Under the pieces are notes generated by a model, which saw nothing but the letters and a program-made list of their open reading frames with translations, was not told the DNA's origin and did not search any database. Shown piece after piece: positions 25,986 through 34,357 of a stretch of 64,000 nucleotides of DNA. Origin of the DNA: Castellaniella sp041675725 (lineage in GTDB: Bacteria; Pseudomonadota; Gammaproteobacteria; Burkholderiales; Burkholderiaceae_B); contig NZ_JBAYTI010000002.1 in NCBI RefSeq assembly GCF_041675725.1, positions 1-64,000 on the forward strand. The letters are read 5' to 3'. Each line of letters begins with the position of its first letter. Within the stretch, counting starts at the first letter, position 1. Made by a program: the position numbers and the translations under genes.

Positions 25986-27371
25986 ATGCGGACCTTGATC
26001 TGGACCTTCATCCTGTTCGCAGCCGCCGTCACGGCCGCCTTGCTGCTCAACGAGCACGGCGGCAATGTATTGATCCTGGCGCAGCCCTGGCGGATCGAAC
26101 TTTCGATCTCGCTGGCCATCACGCTGCTGATTCTGGCCTTCATCGTCTTGCATGGCGTACTGCGCCTGATCGAATGGCTGGGTCGCGGCCCCCAGCGGGT
26201 GCGCGACTGGCGTGGCCGCCGAACCCAGAAACGCGATGTCGAGCTGCTCGAAAAGGGCTGGATCAATGCGCTCGAGGGCCGGTATGCCCAGGCCGAGAAG
26301 GACCTGGGCGCGCTGATGGCGCGCACACGGTCCGTGCCCCGCAAAGTGCTGGCCGGGCTCAGTGCGGCGCGTGCCTTGCATCTTCTGGGCGAATACGCAC
26401 GGCGCGATCAGACATTGGCACTGGCGCGTGAAGGCGCTGCTTCAGACATGCGCCTGCGTCAGGCGGTCGATACCGTCACGGCCGAGATGCTGCTGGATCA
26501 AAATCGCGCCCAGGACGCACTCGAACTGCTGCAGCCCCTGCAGGATGCCTCTTCGCGTTTTCTGCACGGCACGCGCCTGCTGTTGCGGGCGCATCACCAG
26601 CTTGGGCATGCTGATCAGGTCTACGAGATCACCCGCCTGCTTTTGCGGCGCAGCGCCATCGAAGCGCCGCGCGCCCATCGCCTGATCTGCGACGCGGCGG
26701 TTCAGCGCCTGTCCCAGGCCACCGAATCCAGCTGGGGCGCCCTCTGGGGCGACTTGTCCGCCGCAGAGCGCCTCGATCCCCTGGTCGCCTTGGCGGGTTC
26801 CGATGCCCAGTTGCGTTTTGGCCATCCAGACGAGTCGGCGCGCATCCTCGAAGCCGCCCTCAATCAGGCGCTCGACGACCGGCTGTTGCGCGCGTATGCA
26901 CGCTGCGATGCCGATCAGGCAAAAAAACGCCTCGGGCATGCCGAGATCTGGCTCAAGGCCAGTCCAGAACACCCTGGCCTTCTGACGGCGCTGGGGCAGC
27001 TGTGCCTGGCCGCCGAACTCTGGGGGCAGGGCGAGCACTATCTGCAGCGCAGCCTGGCATTGCGTTCAGATGCTCACGTGCACGCGTTGTTGGGCAATCT
27101 CCAGGATGCCCTGGGGCGGCCGGAATCGGCATTGTTGCACTGGCGTCAAGCCTGCGAGGCGGCAGATGCCGAAATTCCCACCATACGGCATATGTTGCCT
27201 GCCGCAGACATTCGCGATGATCCGGGCTACCTGAGCCTCGATGGCGTGGCGACACCGCCGGAGCCCGATGCACCGAACCCGCCCAAGCGCGCCGAAGAGC
27301 TCTATTTCGACAGCGCGCCCTTACCCGGTGTAGACATGTCGCAGACGTCGGATCGCGGTCTGCATCGCTGA
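25986..27371 (+). CDS. hemY: HemY-like TPR membrane protein
   Basis: Protein of 461 aa. Two N-terminal membrane helices (about 3-21 and 39-60) with the HemY_N hallmark LLLNEHGGNVLI come first, followed by TPR-like helical repeats (about 90-410; GWINALEGRYAQAEKDL, PGLLTALGQLCLAAELWGQGEHYL). It is unrelated to the protoporphyrinogen oxidase also called HemY in Bacillus. Probably a membrane scaffold; function in haem synthesis is inferred from gene order. It ends the hemCDXY run; ppa begins 33 bases later. Confidence 0.9.
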   Translation: MRTLIWTFILFAAAVTAALLLNEHGGNVLILAQPWRIELSISLAITLLILAFIVLHGVLRLIEWLGRGPQRVRDWRGRRTQKRDVELLEKGWINALEGRYAQAEKDLGALMARTRSVPRKVLAGLSAARALHLLGEYARRDQTLALAREGAASDMRLRQAVDTVTAEMLLDQNRAQDALELLQPLQDASSRFLHGTRLLLRAHHQLGHADQVYEITRLLLRRSAIEAPRAHRLICDAAVQRLSQATESSWGALWGDLSAAERLDPLVALAGSDAQLRFGHPDESARILEAALNQALDDRLLRAYARCDADQAKKRLGHAEIWLKASPEHPGLLTALGQLCLAAELWGQGEHYLQRSLALRSDAHVHALLGNLQDALGRPESALLHWRQACEAADAEIPTIRHMLPAADIRDDPGYLSLDGVATPPEPDAPNPPKRAEELYFDSAPLPGVDMSQTSDRGLHR

Positions 27372-27404
27372 CACTTTTCATTCTTTGATTCACAAGGAAA
27401 TCCA

Positions 27405-27944
27405 ATGAGCCTGAACCAGGTCCCTCCGGGGGACAAGCTCCCCGAAGAATTCAATGTCGTGATTGAAATTCCCATGAACGCGGATCCGGTCAAATACGAA
27501 GTCGACGAGGCCAGCGGCGCCGTGTTCGTCGACCGCTTCATGCTGACGGCCATGCATTATCCATGCAATTACGGCTATATACCGCAAACCCTGTCCGAGG
27601 ACGGCGATCCGGTCGACGTCCTGGTATTGTCGCCGTTTCCAGTGCAAGTGGGCACGGTCATTCCTTGCCGTGCATTGGGCGTGATGAACATGGAAGATGA
27701 AGCGGGCCTGGATGCGAAGCTGCTTGCCTGTCCAACAGACAAACTGTATCCGCCGTATCGGCACCTGCGCTCAACGGACGACCTGCCGTCCGAAGAGTTG
27801 GCGCGAATCCGGCATTTTTTCGAGCATTACAAGGATCTCGAAAAGGGCAAATGGGTGAAGGTCCAGGGCTGGTCCGGGCTCGAGGCGGCCAAGGAAGAAA
27901 TCATGGCTTCGGTCAGGCGCTTTGCGGGCGGTTCGTCCAATTGA
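27405..27944 (+). CDS. ppa: inorganic pyrophosphatase
   Basis: Soluble family I pyrophosphatase that hydrolyses PPi and drives biosynthesis forward. It is 179 aa. The metal-binding signature DGDPVDVLV at 66-74 keeps the three aspartates (66, 68, 71), and NYGYIPQTL and HYKDLEKGKWV are present. AAGGA stands 7 nt before the ATG. Length is normal (E. coli 176). The next gene starts 11 bases after the stop. Confidence 0.97.
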   Translation: MSLNQVPPGDKLPEEFNVVIEIPMNADPVKYEVDEASGAVFVDRFMLTAMHYPCNYGYIPQTLSEDGDPVDVLVLSPFPVQVGTVIPCRALGVMNMEDEAGLDAKLLACPTDKLYPPYRHLRSTDDLPSEELARIRHFFEHYKDLEKGKWVKVQGWSGLEAAKEEIMASVRRFAGGSSN

Positions 27945-27955
27945 GCGCGTTCGTC

Positions 27956-28663
27956 ATGACGCCGCCTGGTGATCCGGCCGTTCCTTCGGTACCTGTCCAT
28001 ACCCTGGCCATCGCCGCCTCCGGGGCGCGCTTTCCGGTGCGCCGCATCTACTGTGTAGGCCGCAATTACGCGGACCACGCCCGTGAAATGGGGGCGTCGG
28101 GGCGCGAGTTGCCGTTTTTCTTTGCCAAGCCAGCCGATGCAGCATTCAGCGTGCCCGAAGGCGCCTGCGGCGATCTGCCATACCCGCCAGCCACCGCAGA
28201 TCTGCACCACGAGGTCGAACTGGTCGTTGCATTGGCCTCGGGGGGGCGCAACCTCTCGCCAGAGCAGGCGGCTCAGACGCCTTGGGGATACGCGATCGGG
28301 CTGGACATGACGCGCCGAGATCTCCAGGCCGCCGCGAAAAAAGCCGGCAGGCCCTGGGAAACGGCAAAAGCCTTCGATTTCAGCGCGCCGATGGGGCCTT
28401 TGCACCCAGTGCGGGCGGTGGGGGCCCTGTCGTCCGGTGCGATCGAGCTGTGGGTCAACGGCCAGTTGCGCCAATCGGGGGATCTCGCCGACATGATCTG
28501 GTCGGTGCCCGAAGCCATCGCCTATCTCTCGACGCTGTTCGAGTTGCGGGCGGGTGATCTGCTGTTTACCGGAACGCCGGCGGGCGTCGGTGCCGTCCAG
28601 GTGGGCGACCGGCTCGAGGCCCGCATCGAACGGCTCGGCATGCTGCGGTTACAGGTAGTCTAG
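27956..28663 (+). CDS. fumarylacetoacetate hydrolase family protein
   Basis: Protein of 235 aa with the FAH fold. It starts with KIYCVGRNY-like sequence (RRIYCVGRNYADHA), has the metal ligands in HHEVELVVAL and the downstream GLDMTRRD, and ends with the GDLLFTGTPAGVG loop. The short single-domain form suggests a fumarylpyruvate hydrolase or a 5-oxo acid decarboxylase/hydrolase such as YcgM. No aromatic degradation genes are nearby, so the substrate is unknown. It lies directly after ppa and is closed by a strong terminator. Confidence 0.88.
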   Translation: MTPPGDPAVPSVPVHTLAIAASGARFPVRRIYCVGRNYADHAREMGASGRELPFFFAKPADAAFSVPEGACGDLPYPPATADLHHEVELVVALASGGRNLSPEQAAQTPWGYAIGLDMTRRDLQAAAKKAGRPWETAKAFDFSAPMGPLHPVRAVGALSSGAIELWVNGQLRQSGDLADMIWSVPEAIAYLSTLFELRAGDLLFTGTPAGVGAVQVGDRLEARIERLGMLRLQVV

Positions 28664-28687
28664 CGGCTGTATCCAACCCAAAACCGG

Positions 28688-28714
28688 CCCCGATGCGTGC
28701 ATCGGGGTTTTTTT
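28688..28714 (+). terminator. intrinsic terminator after the FAH gene
   Basis: Stem CCCCGATG / CATCGGGG (8 bp, loop CGTG) is followed by seven T residues at 28708-28714. It separates the hem-ppa-FAH transcription unit from the Tad-type locus and is the clearest terminator in the window. Confidence 0.92.
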
Positions 28715-28795
28715 ATCCGTTTCGGGTTCCGCGAATAGCCGTGGATTCTGTGCTGCGGGACACTGGGCTCCCGTCCTGTCCAATCGGAGCCCGCC

Positions 28796-29113
28796 ATGAA
28801 AATCCCCGATCCCCTTGCGTTCATCCGGCATCCCGTCGCAGGCCAGCCAAACGTGCGGCGTGCCCGGTCCGCGGGCCAGGCCATGGTCGAATATGTGATT
28901 GTGGTCGCGCTGGTGGCAGTCGCCGCGATTGCCGTGTACCAGCTCTTCGGCCAGGTGATACGGGCACAGACCGCGGCGATGGCCCGAGAAATCGCCGGGG
29001 AAGACGGTTCGGAACAATCCCGCATGGCGCAGTCTGCCGCAGACGCGGCGGCGGCACAGGCGGCCGCCAAGTCGCTCAAGTCATTTACCGGCAATGCAGA
29101 TGCGGCTCAATGA
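28796..29113 (+). CDS. Flp-type prepilin-like protein
   Basis: Protein of 105 aa with a 27-residue leader ending in Gly, then QAMVEYVIVVALVAVAAIAVYQ. After cleavage following G27, Glu and Tyr would be residues 5 and 6, the hallmark of Flp pilins processed by a prepilin peptidase. One hydrophobic helix follows (about 33-50), then an Ala-rich tail (about 78 residues in the mature chain, slightly longer than usual Flp). It opens the Tad-type operon and overlaps the next gene by 20 bases. It may be the pilus subunit or a minor pseudopilin. No prepilin peptidase gene is in the window. Confidence 0.75.
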   Translation: MKIPDPLAFIRHPVAGQPNVRRARSAGQAMVEYVIVVALVAVAAIAVYQLFGQVIRAQTAAMAREIAGEDGSEQSRMAQSAADAAAAQAAAKSLKSFTGNADAAQ

Positions 29114-30446
29114 TGGGCGGGGCGGCCTCACCGGCTGGCCAGCGGCCGCAAGCGCGCGCCGCCAGAAAGGGCAGGTGCTGGCGTTGGGGCTGTTGTTGGC
29201 CGCCATTGTGGGTCTGGCCTGGGTCAGCCGGTTTTCAATGGGGCAGCTCCTGGGTGAAAAAACCCGCCTCATCCACGGGCTCGATGCGGCCGCCTACAGC
29301 GGGGCGCTGGTGCAGGCGCGCACCCTCAATTTCCTGTCCTATCTACACCGTGCTCAATGGGCACACCAGCTGGCCATGGCCCACCTGGTCACGCTGGGCA
29401 GCTGGGCGCATTTCGGTGGCATGGAGGCCCGACGCCTTGCACAGGGCAACCCGCCGGCTCATCTGATCGGCCTCGAATTCGGACCCGCGCATGGGCAGGC
29501 CTACCTGGCGGCCGCGCAGGCGGTCGGGCTCGAGCAGCAGGCGCGCCAGGGCAGTGCATTGCGCCAGGCCTACGCGGCTCATGAAACCTTTGTGCATGAC
29601 ACGACTCAGGCGTTGGCGGCGGTGCTGGTACAGGCGCTGCCCGACCGCCGGATGGCGATGATGCAGGCGGTCATGGCGGCCCATTACCCTGAAGACGGCA
29701 CGCTGTCCTGGCAACTTGAAATCCTGCACGACGATTGGCCCGGTTTCGTCCAGCGCCAGCCGCCCGATGCGGCCATGGTTGCATGGCTCACGTCGCTGGC
29801 GGCCCCCTACCGGTTCCTGGGCCCCAGGCAATATACCGCGCGCAATCCATGGCCTGTCAGCGGACGCTGCCCGTCGCGGCGCCATGAACTGCGGCGTCGG
29901 GGCGAAACCCGGATAGACACCGCAGGGCGCTGGCAGGCGGGCGACACCCAATCCTTTCATGCCCTGCGCTCCAACCGCTGGATCGGCTGTTACTACCGCG
30001 AATACGCCATGGGTTGGGCCTGGCTCCCCGCCCATGACGGGCAGGTACTGGCTGAAGACCATGTCCAGAATCCGCCTGACGCTTTTGCCGATCAGGCTTT
30101 CTGGCGCTGGGTTCAGGCTGCCGCCGGCTGGGATCTGGCGGGCGGGCAGGCCAATCCCCTGGCCAATTCATACGCCGTGCGCGATCGGCAGGTGTGGGGC
30201 GGGCGCGGGTTGGCTGCTCATCAGGATATCCAGGCGTCTTTCGGGCATCAGGGTCAGGCCCGGTTCGTGGTGCGGGCACAGCGTACCGGGCCGCAAGGCC
30301 GACGCGTAAGGGCCCGCAGCGCGGCGGAAAGCCATTTTTCAAGGCCACATATCCGCCTGGATGGTCGGCGTGAAACCCCCAACCTGTTTCATCCGTACTG
30401 GCTGGCCCGCCTCGCGTCGGGGCTCGATGAGCCGGCAGGGGAATGA
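29094..30446 (+). CDS. TadG-like membrane-anchored protein
   Basis: Protein of 450 aa. N-terminal basic residues lead into KGQVLALGLLLAAIVGLAW, a hydrophobic helix (about 26-45) typical of TadG/TadE-type proteins. It is followed by a DAAAYSGALVQARTLNF block resembling the TadG N-terminal region, then a large, presumably periplasmic domain with no recognised motif. Start is 29094 or the in-frame ATG at 29100; neither has a strong ribosome binding site, and translation may be coupled to the pilin-like gene. Probably a minor component of the pilus machine. Confidence 0.65.
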   Translation: MQMRLNDGRGGLTGWPAAASARRQKGQVLALGLLLAAIVGLAWVSRFSMGQLLGEKTRLIHGLDAAAYSGALVQARTLNFLSYLHRAQWAHQLAMAHLVTLGSWAHFGGMEARRLAQGNPPAHLIGLEFGPAHGQAYLAAAQAVGLEQQARQGSALRQAYAAHETFVHDTTQALAAVLVQALPDRRMAMMQAVMAAHYPEDGTLSWQLEILHDDWPGFVQRQPPDAAMVAWLTSLAAPYRFLGPRQYTARNPWPVSGRCPSRRHELRRRGETRIDTAGRWQAGDTQSFHALRSNRWIGCYYREYAMGWAWLPAHDGQVLAEDHVQNPPDAFADQAFWRWVQAAAGWDLAGGQANPLANSYAVRDRQVWGGRGLAAHQDIQASFGHQGQARFVVRAQRTGPQGRRVRARSAAESHFSRPHIRLDGRRETPNLFHPYWLARLASGLDEPAGE

Positions 30447-30447
30447 C

Positions 30448-31158
30448 ATGGGCTGTCAAGCACAAGCGGGCCAGGCGCTGATCGAAGCGTTGCTGGTATT
30501 GGGCGGGTTGGGTTCGTTCTGGATTGCGATCGGCTGGCTGGGCCAGTTGCAGGATATCCGCCAGCAGCTTGATCACGCCAGCCGGCATGCCGCTTTTGCC
30601 CATGCCTATCAAGGGCTCGAGCCTCTCATGATCGACTTGCAGGTGCAACAGGATCTGTCTGGCCCCGGCAACCGCTGGCAAGGCCGGGATGGCCAGGCAC
30701 GGGCGGCTGGCGCACCCCGGGTCAGTCTCGACCAGGTCGAGACACCGCCCTTTGCGCAGATCGGTGATCCCCTGCCGATCGCCGCTGCGTTGCGGGCCGA
30801 GTTGCAGCTGGGCGATGCGCTGCCCTGGCGGGCACACGTTTCACTCACCACGCGCGGCCTACCAACGGCGACGGGCACCTTGCGCGATTTCGATCAACTG
30901 GGTTTGTCCCTGCACCGTCATACAGCCATTGCTGCGGGTTCTGGGGCCGCGCATTCCGATGCGGCGGTGCAAGACACGTTGGGGCGCAGTGCAGCCGCCT
31001 GGCGAAGCATGGCGGAGCCATCCCGGGGGGCCGGGCAGGCGGTCAGCCAGCGCATGGCTGGGGTCGATCAGGCCTGGGGGCGCGCGCAACCAGACTGGGA
31101 CTGGCTGTCATCCTGGGTCGGGCGGATTCCCGCCCGCTATCTCGAGGACACACCATGA
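30448..31158 (+). CDS. TadE-like protein
   Basis: Protein of 236 aa starting MGCQAQAG then QALIEALLVLGGLGSFWIAIGW, a prepilin-like N-terminus with Gly followed by Glu at position 5 as in TadE pseudopilins. The rest is probably periplasmic. The start at 30448 has AGGGG 6-7 nt upstream and comes 1 base after the previous stop. A second in-frame ATG lies at 30427. It overlaps the next gene by 4 bases (ATGA). Confidence 0.7.
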   Translation: MGCQAQAGQALIEALLVLGGLGSFWIAIGWLGQLQDIRQQLDHASRHAAFAHAYQGLEPLMIDLQVQQDLSGPGNRWQGRDGQARAAGAPRVSLDQVETPPFAQIGDPLPIAAALRAELQLGDALPWRAHVSLTTRGLPTATGTLRDFDQLGLSLHRHTAIAAGSGAAHSDAAVQDTLGRSAAAWRSMAEPSRGAGQAVSQRMAGVDQAWGRAQPDWDWLSSWVGRIPARYLEDTP

Positions 31159-31901
31159 ACCGCGCCTTGTTGAACCGCCTGCATCGCCTGATGTACTGGC
31201 TGGTCATGCTGCCGCTCGTATTCGGGCTCCAGGTCGGCGCCAGCCGGGCGGGCACGTTCTCTTGGGACGACACTGGTTTGCCTACAGGGCCCGATTGGGC
31301 GTGGGCCGACCCCGAACGCTTCGACTGGCCGGCCGCATCGCTCGACGTGCGGCCTTTCAAGGCCGCGCACGGCATACCTGCGGTTGTGGACGCGCTCGCG
31401 GCACGCCTGGGTCGGCGCTTCGATCGGATGCAATTTTCCATCGAAGGTCTGCAGCTGTCCGGCCTTTGGCAGGGTCAACACTGGCTCGTTCGCCTGCAAC
31501 CCACTGCATCGGGCACCTACGGGGTGCTGTCGGTCCTTTCTCCCAGGCCTGTTCAGCCTGCAATGCAGAGCCTGTCAACGCTTGCGCCACCGGTTTGCTC
31601 GCGGGTACTCAGCATGTCCACTCGGGCTTCTGCGGGCCGGGAGCAACTGATGATCTATCGCTGCCCAATAGGCGCCCGCCCTCTCGTCATGCAGGTCCAC
31701 CAGAGCCTGCAGGCGCAGGGTTGGCAGCGGTCCGTGCCCAGGCGCGCGAAGGCAGCGGATACCCCAGATGCGGACATCGATGACCCCCGCTTCTCGACAG
31801 ACTGGCTGCTTCCACGGTTCAACGCGGTTCTCAACGTGCTCGTTCGCAGACTCGGCAAAGAAACGGCATTGGTATTTTGGCTGCGTCCCGAGGGCTCATG
31901 A
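31155..31901 (+). CDS. unrecognised exported protein in the Tad-type operon
   Basis: Protein of 248 aa that I do not recognise. It has an N-terminal hydrophobic segment (about 12-32, MYWLVMLPLVFGLQVGASRA) consistent with a signal peptide, and a mixed soluble domain with two cysteines (about 147 and 170). Translation is coupled on both sides: it starts 4 bases inside the TadE-like gene and ends 4 bases inside cpaB. That position, between the pseudopilin and secretin genes, suggests a periplasmic pilus-assembly part. It could replace the lipoprotein RcpB, which is missing, but there is no lipobox. Confidence 0.6.
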   Translation: MNRALLNRLHRLMYWLVMLPLVFGLQVGASRAGTFSWDDTGLPTGPDWAWADPERFDWPAASLDVRPFKAAHGIPAVVDALAARLGRRFDRMQFSIEGLQLSGLWQGQHWLVRLQPTASGTYGVLSVLSPRPVQPAMQSLSTLAPPVCSRVLSMSTRASAGREQLMIYRCPIGARPLVMQVHQSLQAQGWQRSVPRRAKAADTPDADIDDPRFSTDWLLPRFNAVLNVLVRRLGKETALVFWLRPEGS

Positions 31902-32950
31902 ACATGCGGCTTGCACTTCCGTCGCGCCCTGTATTCCTGGGCATTTTGGCGGCCTTCTGCGGATTGCTGGCCGCCGTGTTGCTGGGTCAGCATGTGCGCG
32001 AGCGGGTCCAGGCCATCGAGCGGCAGGCGCGTCTCGAAATGGTCGAGCGCATTGTCGCGGCCCGCGACATGCTGGCCGGCACCCGGCTCGAACCAGCCGA
32101 TCTCGCAGTGCGCGCGTTCCCGGTCCGCTGGGCGGGCAGCGATACTCTGCCAGCCGCGCGCCATCTCGAACTGCAGGGCAGGGTGCTGACGGCAGACGTG
32201 CAGGCGGGCAATCCGCTCCTGCTCGCGCATGTGCGGCCGCCGTCCGAGGCATTCTCCGAGCAGCTGGCGCCCGGACGGCGCGCTGTGACACTGCCGGTGG
32301 ATCAGGTCAATTCTTTGTCTGGCCTGCTGCAACCCGGCGACCTGATCGATCTCTATGTTTCGTTCGACCACCAACGCAAGCGCCTTACGACACCCTTGCT
32401 GCAAGGGGTGCAAGTTCTGGCTACGGGCCATGAAACCCAGGTTTCCGGGCAGCCGGAGGCGGTGGCTTACAGCACGATCACGCTCGATGCGGCACCAGAG
32501 GATGTGATCAAGCTGGTGGCCGCCCGTCAGGCCGGCTCCCTGACCGCGATTCTTCGGCACCCGGGCGATGCACAAGCCAACCGGCTGGCCGCTCGCGGAG
32601 ATCTTGCTTCGCTGTTGGGGGTGGCCAATCCGCCGCCGCAGCCGGCGCGCAAGGCGGTCATTCTGTATGGCTCGTCAGGGGCACGGGGTTTGCCTGCCTG
32701 GGCCCGAACCGAAAGGCCGGTAGCCCGCCCCGGTAGCGGTTGGTTCGACATGCCCGCCGATCTGCAACTGAGCACCGCGTGGCAGCGCAGCGGTGTCGCG
32801 GCGGATCCCTCGGCCGATGGCCCTGGCGCCCAGGATACAGATCTCTATCCCCAGGCGAACGCCGGTGCCTGGCCGCAGTTGCAAGGGCCGTTCGATCAGC
32901 GCCTGCCCGCCATCGATCCGGCCGGTCCGGATGAGGAGGAATTTCCATGA
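31898..32950 (+). CDS. cpaB: Flp pilus assembly protein CpaB (RcpC)
   Basis: Protein of 350 aa with an N-terminal membrane helix (about 11-30), then an SAF-like domain with the family pattern (VAARDMLAGTRLEPADLA, VTLPVDQVNSLSGLLQPGDLIDLY). The last ~90 residues are Pro/Asp-rich and unconserved. CpaB sits in the periplasm and supports the secretin. ATGA overlaps link it to both neighbours. Confidence 0.9.
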   Translation: MNMRLALPSRPVFLGILAAFCGLLAAVLLGQHVRERVQAIERQARLEMVERIVAARDMLAGTRLEPADLAVRAFPVRWAGSDTLPAARHLELQGRVLTADVQAGNPLLLAHVRPPSEAFSEQLAPGRRAVTLPVDQVNSLSGLLQPGDLIDLYVSFDHQRKRLTTPLLQGVQVLATGHETQVSGQPEAVAYSTITLDAAPEDVIKLVAARQAGSLTAILRHPGDAQANRLAARGDLASLLGVANPPPQPARKAVILYGSSGARGLPAWARTERPVARPGSGWFDMPADLQLSTAWQRSGVAADPSADGPGAQDTDLYPQANAGAWPQLQGPFDQRLPAIDPAGPDEEEFP

Positions 32951-34356
32951 GCATCCAAGTGTGCGCCCGAATCGGCTGCTGCTGCACCGTGGTGATGGCA
33001 TGGCTGCTGCTGCTCCCGGCGGTCATGGCGGCGCAGGCCGTTCCTGAAACCGCGCTGGCGCTGCAAGTGGGGGAGGTGCGCGTATTGGGCATACCTGGCG
33101 TTGCCCGGGTCGCGGTGGGCGATGGCAAGATTCTCAATGCAGTCAGTACGGATGACCGTGAAGTGATTCTATTTGCGCGCAACATGGGGTTTACCACCTT
33201 GCACGTCTGGACGGCCGATGGCAAGGTGCAGCGCTATGCCGTCGAGGTGGCGCCGGAAGGCGCCCGCCAGCTTCAGGACGAGTTGCGCAGCCTGGTCGAG
33301 CGCATTCCGGGTGTCCGGGTATCCGTGTTGGGTGAAAAGCTGGTCGTCGAAGGCGATGAGCTGTCCGATAGCGATCGGCAGCGGCTGTCCGAGCTGGGGC
33401 GCCGCTATCCACAATTGCTGGATTTCACTGGCACCATGGGTTGGGACCAAATGGTCCTGCTGGACGTACAGGTAGTGGAAGTCCCCAGAACCCTGCTGCG
33501 TGAGCTGGGCGTGCGCTGGGAATCGCACAGTGGCGGCGGCGCCACCGTCGGCCTGGGGCTCGACGGCGGATCGCGGCGCTTTGCCGACCGACCCGGCCAG
33601 AGCGTACTGCCCCTGCCGTTTCCTGCGGCACCCGCGGCGGGGTACTACGGCATCAACGCACTGTTTGCCTCGCGCATCGACCTGCTGGCCCAGGAGGGTC
33701 AGGCCTTGGTCCTCGCGCAGCCCCAGCTGCTTGCGCGCAGTGGCGCGACCGCAGAGTTTCTCGCCGGCGGCGAGGTTCCCTACAGTACGACAGACCACAA
33801 TGGCAATACCCAGACCTCATTCAAATCCTATGGGGTGTCCTTGCGCATCACACCTTCCATTGAACGCAATGGGGCCGTGCGTTCGCGTATCGAGGTCGAG
33901 GTCAGCTCGATCGACTCTTCGCTCTCGGTGCCGGGCGGGCCATCACTGAAGACCCGGCGCACGGCCACGGAATTCAACGTCCGTTCGGGGCAAACGCTGG
34001 TGTTGGCCGGGTTCTTGTCCCGCGACCAGTCCCGCAATGTGGACAAGCTGCCAGGCCTGGGCGATGTGCCGCTGGTGGGTTCGCTTTTTCGGTCGGTTCG
34101 CAGCCAGCGCCAGGAAACCGAATTGGTGATACTGGTCACCCCGCATGTGGTAATGGCCGATCATCCCGATCTGGGCGAGCGGGTGCAGCGTGCCATCGGC
34201 ATCGTGAAACAGGGTTTCAGCGAAGAACCCACGCTGATCAATCCCATCCGCGGCGCGCGGCCCGCCCCGCCTTCAAGCACCCAGCAGCGCTGGAATCCCC
34301 GGGCGCCCGGCCCAGGCTCGCAATGGCGGGCGGTCCCGCCCATCGGGATGCGCTGA
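32947..34356 (+). CDS. cpaC: Tad-type outer membrane secretin CpaC (RcpA)
   Basis: Protein of 469 aa with a signal peptide (about 1-30). The N-terminal pilus secretin domain contains VRVLGIPGVARVAVGDGKILNA, a BON-like segment follows, and then the beta-barrel secretin domain (about 215-410) with PQLLARSGATAEFLAGGEVP and the terminal VPLVGSLFRS and LVILVTPHVV. It forms the outer membrane channel for the Flp pilus. No dedicated pilotin is evident nearby. Confidence 0.93.
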   Translation: MSIQVCARIGCCCTVVMAWLLLLPAVMAAQAVPETALALQVGEVRVLGIPGVARVAVGDGKILNAVSTDDREVILFARNMGFTTLHVWTADGKVQRYAVEVAPEGARQLQDELRSLVERIPGVRVSVLGEKLVVEGDELSDSDRQRLSELGRRYPQLLDFTGTMGWDQMVLLDVQVVEVPRTLLRELGVRWESHSGGGATVGLGLDGGSRRFADRPGQSVLPLPFPAAPAAGYYGINALFASRIDLLAQEGQALVLAQPQLLARSGATAEFLAGGEVPYSTTDHNGNTQTSFKSYGVSLRITPSIERNGAVRSRIEVEVSSIDSSLSVPGGPSLKTRRTATEFNVRSGQTLVLAGFLSRDQSRNVDKLPGLGDVPLVGSLFRSVRSQRQETELVILVTPHVVMADHPDLGERVQRAIGIVKQGFSEEPTLINPIRGARPAPPSSTQQRWNPRAPGPGSQWRAVPPIGMR

Positions 34357-34357
34357 A

